Assembly: GCF_019249295.1 (NCBI RefSeq)
Contig: NZ_JAESDH010000002.1
Coordinates: 186,001 to 250,000, forward strand
Reading direction: 5' to 3'
DNA from: Alteromonas antoniana
Lineage (GTDB): Bacteria; Pseudomonadota; Gammaproteobacteria; Enterobacterales; Alteromonadaceae
Length of the DNA: 64,000 bases
Below the pieces are notes generated by a model. That model saw only the letters and a list, made by a program, of their open reading frames with translations, was not told the origin of the DNA and did not search any database. This document shows, piece by piece, positions 57,335 through 64,000 of this stretch. Both the position numbers and the translations under genes were made by a program. How positions within the stretch are numbered: position 1 is the first letter of the stretch; the number at the start of each line of letters is the position of its first letter.

Positions 57335-57505
57335 ATGGCAGTACAACAAAATCGTAAAACGCGTTCTAAGCGCGGTATGCGTCGCTCACACGATGCATTG
57401 ACAGGCGCGACTTTGTCTGTCGATTCAACGTCGGGTGAAACACACCGTCGTCACCACGTGACCGCTGACGGTTACTACAAGGGCAAAAAAGTTATCGGTG
57501 GCTAA
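57335..57505 (+). CDS. rpmF: 50S ribosomal protein L32
   Basis: 56-aa ribosomal protein: [20 protein letters not shown] start, then [10 protein letters not shown] and a [10 protein letters not shown] end. It lacks the zinc-binding cysteines, so it is the Zn-independent form. A good ribosome site (AGGAG) precedes ATG 57335, overlapping the end of yceD. It lies between yceD and plsX in the standard order that links ribosome and lipid synthesis. Confidence 0.97.
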
Positions 57506-57529
57506 AGGCTGCGGTGACATTCTTTGTCC

Positions 57530-58549
57530 ATGCTAACCATCGCGTTAGATATCATGGGGGGCGATCATGGTCCCCCTGTTATCCTCTCTGCTACCCTCAA
57601 AGCAATTCGTAAACACGCCGATTGTCATTTTATTTTATGTGGCCAGAATGATGTTATCGAACCGGCACTTAATGATCTGACAGCTCAGGAGCGTGCCCGC
57701 GTTACCGTTTCACACTGTGAAGAAGTGGTTGAAATGGGCGAGGCGCCTACCTCCGCGTTACGTAACAAAAAACAGTCCTCAATGCGTCGTATTCTGGAGT
57801 TAGTTGACTCTGGTGAAGCGGATGCGTGTGTCAGTGCCGGTAACACCGGTGCACTGCTTACCCTTGCATTTTATATTCTCAAAACATTACCCGGTGTCGA
57901 CCGTCCCGCGCTGGTGTCTGCAATGCCAACAACAAGCCACCACAAAGTCTTTTTGCTGGATTTGGGCGCGAACGTGAACTGCACGTCAGAGATCTTATTT
58001 CAGTATGGGGTAATGGGCTCTGTACTGGCGAGACAGGTTGCCGGTATTGAGAACCCGAGGGTGGCGTTGCTGAATGTCGGTGAAGAAGACATCAAAGGCA
58101 ATGCGCAGGTGAAATATGCCGACCAGTTATTTAAAAACGCAAAAAGTATTAACTATATTGGTTACGTCGAAGGCGACGACATCTTCACCGATTATGCTGA
58201 TGTCGTGGTAACAGATGGGTTTACCGGTAATGTGGCACTTAAGTCCAGCGAAGGTCTGGCTAAGCTGGTCATCAACGAAGTGAAACGTCAGTCGCAGCGT
58301 AATTTAATGACCCGATTAATGGCCCGGGTCGCCTTGCCGTTACTAAAAACTATCTACAATAGCGTGAACCCCGACCAGTATAATGGCGCCAGTCTGTTAG
58401 GATTGCGCGGCATTGTAGTAAAGAGTCACGGGAACGCATCTGCAGATGCCTTCTATTACGCCATTCATCAGGCGATGCAGGAGGCTCAAATGCGGGTTCC
58501 GGATAAAATAAAAAATAAGATAGAAACGGTATTGTTGGAGCAGCTTTGA
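57530..58549 (+). CDS. plsX: Phosphate acyltransferase PlsX
   Basis: Enzyme of 339 aa making acyl-phosphate from acyl-ACP for phosphatidic acid synthesis. Hallmarks are the [16 protein letters not shown] start, [15 protein letters not shown] segment (here [15 protein letters not shown]), [15 protein letters not shown] and [20 protein letters not shown] 57530 is used; a TTG two codons earlier is possible. The stop overlaps the fabH start (TTGA), giving coupling to fatty-acid initiation. Confidence 0.96.
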   Translation: MLTIALDIMGGDHGPPVILSATLKAIRKHADCHFILCGQNDVIEPALNDLTAQERARVTVSHCEEVVEMGEAPTSALRNKKQSSMRRILELVDSGEADACVSAGNTGALLTLAFYILKTLPGVDRPALVSAMPTTSHHKVFLLDLGANVNCTSEILFQYGVMGSVLARQVAGIENPRVALLNVGEEDIKGNAQVKYADQLFKNAKSINYIGYVEGDDIFTDYADVVVTDGFTGNVALKSSEGLAKLVINEVKRQSQRNLMTRLMARVALPLLKTIYNSVNPDQYNGASLLGLRGIVVKSHGNASADAFYYAIHQAMQEAQMRVPDKIKNKIETVLLEQL

Positions 58550-59511
58550 GCAAATATTCACGATTTATCGGAACCGGCAGTTATTACCCCAGCGACATTC
58601 GCACTAACGCAGACTTAGAAGTGATGGTCGAAACCAGTGACGAATGGATAACTGATCGCACAGGTATTAAAGAACGTCGCATTATTGGTGACGACGAAAC
58701 TGCCGCTACCATGGGAGCAGAAGCCAGTAAAAAAGCCATCGAGATGGCAGGCATCGATCCCAAGTCTATAGACATGATTGTCTGTGCCACCACCAGTGGA
58801 CGTTATGCACTTCCCAGTACAGCATGTGAAATTCAGCGGATCCTCGATTTAGACGGCATTCCCGCGTTTGATGTCGCTGCAGCCTGTGCGGGTTACTGTT
58901 ATGCGCTAAGTGTTGCAGACCAGTACATCAAATCCGGCATGGCCAAACGCATTCTGGTGATTGGAACCGACTGCTTAAGTCGTTTGATTGATCCGGCTGA
59001 CCGAACCATGGTTATTCTGTTTGGCGATGCTGCCGGCGCGACTATCATAGAAGCCAGTGACGAGCCCGGTATACTCTCTACCCATATTCATGCCGCCGGT
59101 TCGTACGGTGATTTATTATATGTGGGTAACCCCACTCGCGGTGATGAAGCATCGGTGCATGAAAACTGGGGGGTGATGAAGGGAAACGAAGTCTTTAAAG
59201 TTGCTGTAACCAAATTGTCTGAAGTGGTAGAGCAAACACTGGCGGCAAATAATATGCAGAAGTCTGATTTAGACTGGCTGGTGCCCCACCAAGCCAACTT
59301 CCGAATCATAAAAGCCACAGCGAAAAAGCTAAATATGTCGCTGGATCAGGTAGTTATGACGCTGGAAAATTACGGTAATACCTCTGCAGCTACCGTACCC
59401 ACCGCATTGGATACCGCAATCCGGGACGGTCGCATTCAGCGTGGACAGAATCTATTATTAGAAGCATTCGGAGGTGGTTTCGCCTGGGCATCAGCATTGG
59501 TGCGTTATTAA
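58546..59511 (+). CDS. fabH: 3-oxoacyl-ACP synthase III
   Basis: KAS III of 321 aa that condenses acetyl-CoA with malonyl-ACP to start fatty-acid synthesis. The Cys-His-Asn triad is visible: Cys114 in [13 protein letters not shown], His in VPHQANFRI and Asn in [27 protein letters not shown] near the N-terminus and GGGFAWAS at the end are typical. The start is TTG 58546, overlapping the plsX stop; no ATG precedes the conserved [11 protein letters not shown]. Confidence 0.97.
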   Translation: MSKYSRFIGTGSYYPSDIRTNADLEVMVETSDEWITDRTGIKERRIIGDDETAATMGAEASKKAIEMAGIDPKSIDMIVCATTSGRYALPSTACEIQRILDLDGIPAFDVAAACAGYCYALSVADQYIKSGMAKRILVIGTDCLSRLIDPADRTMVILFGDAAGATIIEASDEPGILSTHIHAAGSYGDLLYVGNPTRGDEASVHENWGVMKGNEVFKVAVTKLSEVVEQTLAANNMQKSDLDWLVPHQANFRIIKATAKKLNMSLDQVVMTLENYGNTSAATVPTALDTAIRDGRIQRGQNLLLEAFGGGFAWASALVRY

Positions 59512-59557
59512 TCTTTCAGGCAACCTTCGTGATACAAATAAGAAAAAGGAAAATACT

Positions 59558-60487
59558 ATGACTCGTACAGCCTGTGTGTTCCCTGGACAAGGCTCACAGA
59601 CCGTTGGCATGCTCAAAGAGCTAGCCGACGACTTTCCGGTAGTCACAGACACGTTTAAAGAAGCCTCTGATACCCTCGGCTACGACTTATGGGATCTGGT
59701 TCAGCATGATGAAGAGGGGCGACTGAATGAAACACATATCACCCAGCCAGCGCTGCTTACAGCGAGTGTTGCGATCTGGCGCGTATTGCAGGAACAAGGG
59801 CTACAGGTAGATTATCTTGCCGGTCACAGCCTGGGTGAATACTCCGCACTGGTTTGTGGTGGTGCTATGGCGTTTACCGACGCCGTGAAACTGGTTGAGT
59901 CTCGAGGTAAATACATGCAACAAGCGGTGCCTGCAGGCGCCGGTGCGATGTTTGCGATAATTGGTCTTGATGATGCAGCCATTGCAGAGATTTGTCAGCA
60001 GACCGCGATAGCGACCGGTGATGTTGTAGCGCCTGTGAATTTTAACTCGCCTGGACAGGTGGTTATCGCCGGCGAGAAAAATGCTGCGCAGCAGGCTGCC
60101 GATGCCTGCAAAGAGGCTGGCGCGAAGCGCGCATTGCCGTTAGCGGTCAGTGTGCCGTCGCATTGTGAGCTGATGCGTCCTGCTGCTGATCAGTTAGATG
60201 ATGCGTTGTCATCTATTACGATCAACACGCCGAAAATTAATATCGTGAACAATGTTGATGTCAACATTGAAACCGATCCTCAGGCCATAAAAAGTGCGCT
60301 GGTACGCCAGCTATACTGTCCGGTACAGTGGACGCGAACGGTGGAATACCTGGCGTCTGCGGGTGTTGAGCGCGTCATCGAGGTGGGGCCGGGTAAAGTG
60401 CTGACAGGTCTGGGTAAGCGAATTGACAAGTCACTTGAGTCAGTGGCGGTAAACACGCCGGATTCTGTGTCTGCGTTAAATAAGTAA
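59558..60487 (+). CDS. fabD: Malonyl-CoA:ACP transacylase
   Basis: Acyltransferase of 309 aa loading malonyl onto ACP. N-terminal VFPGQGSQTVGM, nucleophile Ser91 in AGHSLGEYSALV, and catalytic His in VSVPSHCELM are intact, with EVGPGKVLTGLGKRI near the end. ATG 59558 follows AAAAAGGAAA and gives the family start; a longer frame from 59474 lies within fabH. Third gene of the fab cluster, 46 bp after fabH. Confidence 0.97.
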   Translation: MTRTACVFPGQGSQTVGMLKELADDFPVVTDTFKEASDTLGYDLWDLVQHDEEGRLNETHITQPALLTASVAIWRVLQEQGLQVDYLAGHSLGEYSALVCGGAMAFTDAVKLVESRGKYMQQAVPAGAGAMFAIIGLDDAAIAEICQQTAIATGDVVAPVNFNSPGQVVIAGEKNAAQQAADACKEAGAKRALPLAVSVPSHCELMRPAADQLDDALSSITINTPKINIVNNVDVNIETDPQAIKSALVRQLYCPVQWTRTVEYLASAGVERVIEVGPGKVLTGLGKRIDKSLESVAVNTPDSVSALNK

Positions 60488-60496
60488 GGATTGAGA

Positions 60497-61237
60497 ATGG
60501 AACAACTGCAAGGTAAAGTCGCGCTTGTCACTGGCGCCAGCCGGGGTATTGGTAAAGCGATAGCGACGCAACTGGCAAGTCTGGGTGCTACCGTTATTGG
60601 AACGGCAACCAGCGACAAGGGTGCGCAAGCCATTACCGACTATCTCAGTGAAAAAGGCGGCAAGGGTTTTGCGTTGAATGTGACGGATAAATCCAGTGTT
60701 GATGGTGTTCTCAAAGCCATTGCGGATGAGTTTGGCAGTATCGACATTCTGGTTAATAATGCCGGTATTACCCGTGACAACCTGCTGATGCGGATGAAAG
60801 ACGACGAATGGCAGGACATCATTGATACCAACCTGACATCAATATTTACCCTGTCAAAAGCTGTACTTCGCGGTATGATGAAGAAACGTTTCGGTCGTAT
60901 CGTCAACGTTGGTTCAGTTGTCGGAAGTGCGGGTAACGCCGGTCAGGCTAATTATGCTGCAGCCAAAGCAGGTGTAATTGGTTTTTCTAAGTCTATGGCA
61001 AGAGAAGTTGCATCAAGAGGTATTACCATCAATGTGGTAGCACCTGGATTTATCGATACAGATATGACAAAAGCACTGACAGATGACCAGCGGGAAGCTA
61101 TCTTCAAGGATATTCCTGCTAACCGTTTGGGGCAGCCAGAAGAAATTGCGTCCACGGTAGCTTTTCTGGTGAGTGATGGTGCAGCGTACATTACTGGTGA
61201 AACAATCCATGTAAATGGCGGGATGTATATGAACTAA
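60497..61237 (+). CDS. fabG: 3-oxoacyl-ACP reductase
   Basis: Short-chain dehydrogenase of 246 aa that reduces 3-oxoacyl-ACP with NADPH. Cofactor motif TGASRGIGKAIA, NNAGITRD, and the Ser-Tyr-Lys triad (NVGSVVGSAG, NYAAAKAGVIG) are complete; the end ETIHVNGGMYMN is typical. ATG 60497 follows AAGGA. It ends about 200 bp before acpP, which has its own promoter. Confidence 0.97.
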   Translation: MEQLQGKVALVTGASRGIGKAIATQLASLGATVIGTATSDKGAQAITDYLSEKGGKGFALNVTDKSSVDGVLKAIADEFGSIDILVNNAGITRDNLLMRMKDDEWQDIIDTNLTSIFTLSKAVLRGMMKKRFGRIVNVGSVVGSAGNAGQANYAAAKAGVIGFSKSMAREVASRGITINVVAPGFIDTDMTKALTDDQREAIFKDIPANRLGQPEEIASTVAFLVSDGAAYITGETIHVNGGMYMN

Positions 61238-61328
61238 ATTCGCAAATTGTGCGAATTTAACGTACTTTGGGGTGGTATTTCTCCGAAGTTGAATGTAAAA
61301 ATAGTAAATTACTGAATTTTGGTCGTTG

Positions 61329-61341
61329 CTGGTTTGACCAG
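61329..61341. promoter_or_regulatory. FadR-like palindrome upstream of acpP
   Basis: CTGGTTTGACCAG (CTGGT-ttg-ACCAG) closely matches the core of the FadR operator CTGGTCnGACCAG, with one core mismatch. It lies about 20 bp before the acpP -35. The E. coli FadR site is known to activate fab genes. Confidence 0.5.
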
Positions 61342-61362
61342 AAAATTTGTTTAATCTGGTGC

Positions 61363-61391
61363 TTGCAAGGTACTACCTTGCCAAATAAACT
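61363..61391 (+). promoter_or_regulatory. acpP promoter with perfect palindrome in the spacer
   Basis: TTGCAA (61363-61368), 17 bp, TAAACT (61386-61391). The spacer region is occupied by the perfect inverted repeat GCAAGGTA-C-TACCTTGC (61365-61381), which also covers part of the -35. This looks like an operator for an unidentified repressor or a MerR-type activator. Confidence 0.7.
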
Positions 61392-61436
61392 AGCGGCACT
61401 TTTTATATCTAGTGACGTTAAGGGAAACCTAGAATT

Positions 61437-61676
61437 ATGAGTAACATTGAAGAGCGCGTTAAAAAGATCATCGTTGAACAGCTTGGCGTGAAAGAAGAAG
61501 AAGTAAAACCAGAAGCTTCATTCGTTGACGATTTAGGCGCTGACTCTCTGGACACAGTAGAGTTGGTTATGGCGTTAGAAGAAGAGTTCGATACTGAGAT
61601 TCCTGACGAAGAAGCAGAAAAAATTACTACTGTTCAGTCAGCTATCGACTACATCAACGCTAACAAAGACGCATAA
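61437..61676 (+). CDS. acpP: Acyl carrier protein
   Basis: 79-aa carrier with the 4'-phosphopantetheine site Ser37 in [20 protein letters not shown]. It is very acidic and almost identical in pattern to E. coli AcpP ([18 protein letters not shown]). It carries acyl chains for the fab enzymes around it. It has its own promoter and a terminator between it and fabF, allowing much higher expression than its neighbours. AAGGGAAA lies upstream of the ATG. Confidence 0.98.
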   Translation: MSNIEERVKKIIVEQLGVKEEEVKPEASFVDDLGADSLDTVELVMALEEEFDTEIPDEEAEKITTVQSAIDYINANKDA

Positions 61677-61688
61677 GTCAGGCTTAGC

Positions 61689-61714
61689 AAAAACGGCTCC
61701 TTAGGAGCCGTTTT
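61689..61714 (+). terminator. Rho-independent terminator after acpP
   Basis: Stem AAAACGGCTCC / GGAGCCGTTTT with a 3-nt loop and T tail, 14 bp after the acpP stop. Confidence 0.92.
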
Positions 61715-61754
61715 CTGTATATAACCTTCCTTAGTTCCAATGCGAGGGCTTTTT

Positions 61755-62993
61755 GTGACAAAACGTCGCGTAGTGGTTACTGGTCTTGGCATGTTGTCAC
61801 CTCTGGGTCAGTCTGTTGACGAGACCTGGCGTCGTCTGCTTGCGGGCGAGAGCGGTATTGGTGATATTACCCATTTCGATTGCAGTAACTATTCCACTCG
61901 TTTTGCCGGTCAGGTTAATGATTTTGACCCGCAAGATTACATCGAAAAGAAAGAAGCGAAGAAGATGGACCGGTTTATCCAGCTGGGTATTGCAGCGGGT
62001 AAACAAGCGTTAGCAGATTCTAAACTGGAAATTAGTGCCGAAAATGCACACCGTGTGGGTGTGGCAATAGGTTCTGGCATCGGCGGACTTGAGCAAATCG
62101 AGATAAACCACCAGAAGTTATTGAACAGCGGGCCAAAGCGGGTTTCCCCTTTCTTTGTTCCTTCTACCATTACCAACATGATATCCGGCTTTCTTTCGAT
62201 TATGGAGGGCTTAAAAGGCCCTAACCTGAATATCGTTACAGCTTGTACTACCGGTGTGCATAATATCGGTGTTGCTGCGCGAACTATCGCGTATGGCGAT
62301 GCAGATGCGATGCTTGCAGGCGGGGCGGAAGCGTCCATCACGCCTCTGGGTATTGCCGGCTTTGCGTCAGCGCGAGCATTGTCCTCGCGAAATGATGACC
62401 CACAAGCGGCCAGCCGTCCCTGGGATAAAGATCGTGATGGGTTTGTCATGGGTGAAGGCGCAGGCGTTGTCATGCTGGAAGAGTACGAGTCAGCAGTGGC
62501 ACGTGGTGCAACCATTTACGGTGAATTGATTGGCTTTGGTATGAGTGGTGACGCTTACCATATGACATCACCGCCGGAAGACGGTGAAGGTGCTGCTGCA
62601 TCTATGCTTAATGCAATTAATGACGCTGGTATTGATGCCAGTGAAATTGGTTATGTCAATGCACATGGCACATCAACACCGGCTGGTGACGTGGCGGAAG
62701 TGGCTGCAATTAAACGTGTTTTTAATGAGCACGCTTATCAGTTGATGGTTAGTTCTACAAAGTCAATGACGGGGCATCTGCTGGGGGCTGCAGGCTCGGT
62801 AGAAGCAATATTTACGTTGTTGGCGCTGCGAGACAAGATGGCGCCGCCTACAATTAATCTTGATTCGCCAGGTGAAGGCTGCGATCTGGACTTTGTGCCG
62901 AATAAAGCCAAAGTACTGGCTGCTCCGATAGCCTTATGTAACTCCTTTGGATTCGGCGGCACAAATGGCTCGCTGATTTTCAAGCGTAGTTAG
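61755..62993 (+). CDS. fabF: 3-oxoacyl-ACP synthase II
   Basis: KAS II of 412 aa (E. coli 413) elongating acyl-ACP chains. Catalytic Cys164 in [14 protein letters not shown], His in [11 protein letters not shown] and His in [12 protein letters not shown] form the CHH triad; GFGGTNGSL is at the end. The start is GTG 61755, giving (M)[13 protein letters not shown] as in E. coli FabF with GAGGG 7 nt upstream; an ATG five codons earlier has no ribosome site. It follows the acpP terminator. Confidence 0.97.
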   Translation: MTKRRVVVTGLGMLSPLGQSVDETWRRLLAGESGIGDITHFDCSNYSTRFAGQVNDFDPQDYIEKKEAKKMDRFIQLGIAAGKQALADSKLEISAENAHRVGVAIGSGIGGLEQIEINHQKLLNSGPKRVSPFFVPSTITNMISGFLSIMEGLKGPNLNIVTACTTGVHNIGVAARTIAYGDADAMLAGGAEASITPLGIAGFASARALSSRNDDPQAASRPWDKDRDGFVMGEGAGVVMLEEYESAVARGATIYGELIGFGMSGDAYHMTSPPEDGEGAAASMLNAINDAGIDASEIGYVNAHGTSTPAGDVAEVAAIKRVFNEHAYQLMVSSTKSMTGHLLGAAGSVEAIFTLLALRDKMAPPTINLDSPGEGCDLDFVPNKAKVLAAPIALCNSFGFGGTNGSLIFKRS

Positions 62994-63009
62994 CGTAAAA
63001 GCAAGTAAC

Positions 63010-63043
63010 AAAAAGGCCGCCGGAGCTTTCCCGCGGCCTTTTT
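63010..63043 (+). terminator. Rho-independent terminator after fabF
   Basis: Stem AAAAAGGCCGC / GCGGCCTTTTT with a 12-nt loop, followed by more T. It separates fabF from pabC. Confidence 0.92.
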
Positions 63044-63166
63044 TATTGGTATCTAAAATGGCGATATCGCAGCGGTTTTGCGCGTTGTTTCAGCCTAGGC
63101 GGGACGTTGGCAGGCTGTTATACTTCGACGTTATTGTGCAAATGATGCATTAAGAAGGACATCAGC

Positions 63167-63985
63167 ATTTCTCACTTTTTTTCAGCGTCAGACCGGGCTG
63201 CCAATTATGGCGACGGTGTGTTTACAACAATGTCAGTGACAGACGGAAAAGTGGCGTTATATCAGCGCCATTGCCAGCGGTTGGTGCGGGATGCCAAACG
63301 GCTCGGCTTACCGCTGGATGAAAAGACTATAGCGCGGCGTATTGGTGAGGAAGCCCGTCTTCTTGGCGACGGGGTGTTAAAGCTACTGGTATCAGCAGGC
63401 GAGGGTGGCAGAGGTTATGCACGTCCCGAATTAGTAGCGCCCACGTTGCATTTCACCCACGCTGCTATGCCGGTGCATTATGCTGTACAACAACGAGAGG
63501 GTATCATCCTTGGCTGCGCGACATTACGGCTGGCCGTTCAGCCAGCGTTGGCTGGCATTAAGCATCTTAATCGACTTGAACAGGTATTGATAAAGCGCGA
63601 ATTGGCGCAGCAGGATGTCGAGGATTTGATTGTGCTTGATGCCAACGAGCACGTTGCAGAAGCAACGGCATCAAACGTATTTTGGTATAGTGACGGAACG
63701 TGGTTTACGCCAGCACTTGAGCGCTGTGGGGTGCATGGGGTGATGCGAGAGTTTTTAATAGACTGGTTATTACGCAATGATCAGGAGCTTCGTGTTGGCG
63801 ACTTCAGACTCAGTGATCTGATTCAGGCTGAATCAGCTCTGGTGTGCAATGCTCTAATGCCAATTATCCCGCTGCGTGCGTTTACCAGAGATGGTCAACA
63901 CATCAGCTACTCGAAATCACGGGTAGAATCACTTTTTTATGCTGTTCAGTCGGCTTACAAGGATGAGTATGCGCCTGCTAGTTAG
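63167..63985 (+). CDS. pabC: 4-amino-4-deoxychorismate lyase, probable AUU start
   Basis: PLP fold-type IV lyase of about 272 aa (E. coli 269) that makes p-aminobenzoate for folate. The N-terminal family motif SASDRAANYGDGVFTT lies upstream of the first usual start codon (GTG 63218), so translation must begin earlier. The frame is closed by TGA at 63143, and between there and the motif there is no ATG/GTG/TTG. ATT 63167 lies 7 nt after a perfect AAGAAGGA, making AUU the best start. PLP Lys in LAGIKHLNRLEQV and EATASNVFWY are present. Standard place after fabF. Confidence 0.85.
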   Translation: MSHFFSASDRAANYGDGVFTTMSVTDGKVALYQRHCQRLVRDAKRLGLPLDEKTIARRIGEEARLLGDGVLKLLVSAGEGGRGYARPELVAPTLHFTHAAMPVHYAVQQREGIILGCATLRLAVQPALAGIKHLNRLEQVLIKRELAQQDVEDLIVLDANEHVAEATASNVFWYSDGTWFTPALERCGVHGVMREFLIDWLLRNDQELRVGDFRLSDLIQAESALVCNALMPIIPLRAFTRDGQHISYSKSRVESLFYAVQSAYKDEYAPAS

Positions 63986-64000
63986 TGTCTTTTTCATTGT

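Noticed and set aside
61937..62515. 192-codon ORF on the minus strand inside fabF
   Set aside because: Fully antisense to the well-supported fabF frame, no ribosome site, composition typical of a shadow frame.

Overview
The window is a contiguous stretch of a gammaproteobacterial chromosome. The protein set (TIGR03503-type protein, beta-propeller phytase with a TonB receptor, isolated astB, LiuR-type leucine control, rne/rluC and fab synteny) best fits the order Alteromonadales, probably Alteromonadaceae. That placement is inferred from gene content, since no rRNA is present. Coding density is high, and I see no prophage, integrase, full insertion sequence or CRISPR array. The only mobile-looking element is a MITE-like repeat of about 264 bp near 30.2-30.4 kb.

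Layout: 0-5.8 kb is amino-acid catabolism. It holds the leucine operon liuR-liuA-liuB (minus strand, liuB cut by the window edge), a divergent thiolase, then a secreted formamidase-like hydrolase with kynureninase. 5.9-12.4 kb carries a periplasmic-sensor diguanylate cyclase, a DUF342/FapA protein, exonuclease I, an exported isoaspartyl peptidase and a CBS protein. 12.4-18.1 kb is a three-gene minus-strand operon: TonB-dependent receptor, purple-acid-phosphatase-like enzyme and two-domain beta-propeller phytase. It is preceded by four PhoB half-sites at 11-bp spacing ending 10 bp from a -10-like hexamer. A second Pho box faces the other way, towards a divergent GGDEF-AraC gene pair. I read this as a phosphate-starvation phytate-scavenging locus with a linked signalling arm, and it is the most interesting system here.

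20.4-33.2 kb holds housekeeping and regulatory genes: NhaC antiporter, HrpA helicase, PilZ protein, RlmI, quinone oxidoreductase, AraC/GyrI regulator, MITE, divergent rnhA/dnaQ and the TIGR03503 protein. 33.6-45.7 kb holds tRNA-Asp, lolD plus one LolC/E permease, a dicarboxylate symporter, a large Ig-repeat lipoprotein, astB, topA, a DUF2058 protein and a DUF202 protein. 45.9-50.5 kb has a periplasmic delta-class carbonic anhydrase homologue convergent with a histidine kinase/response regulator pair, then a small-molecule kinase-like protein.

50.5-64 kb is the conserved RNA-processing and fatty-acid block: rne, divergent rluC and a HAD phosphatase, Maf, then yceD-rpmF-plsX-fabH-fabD-fabG-acpP-fabF-pabC. 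Notable points are almost leaderless promoters for rluC and yceD, a perfect palindrome and a FadR-like site at the acpP promoter, and a pabC gene whose conserved N-terminus is reachable only from a non-canonical start, most likely AUU.
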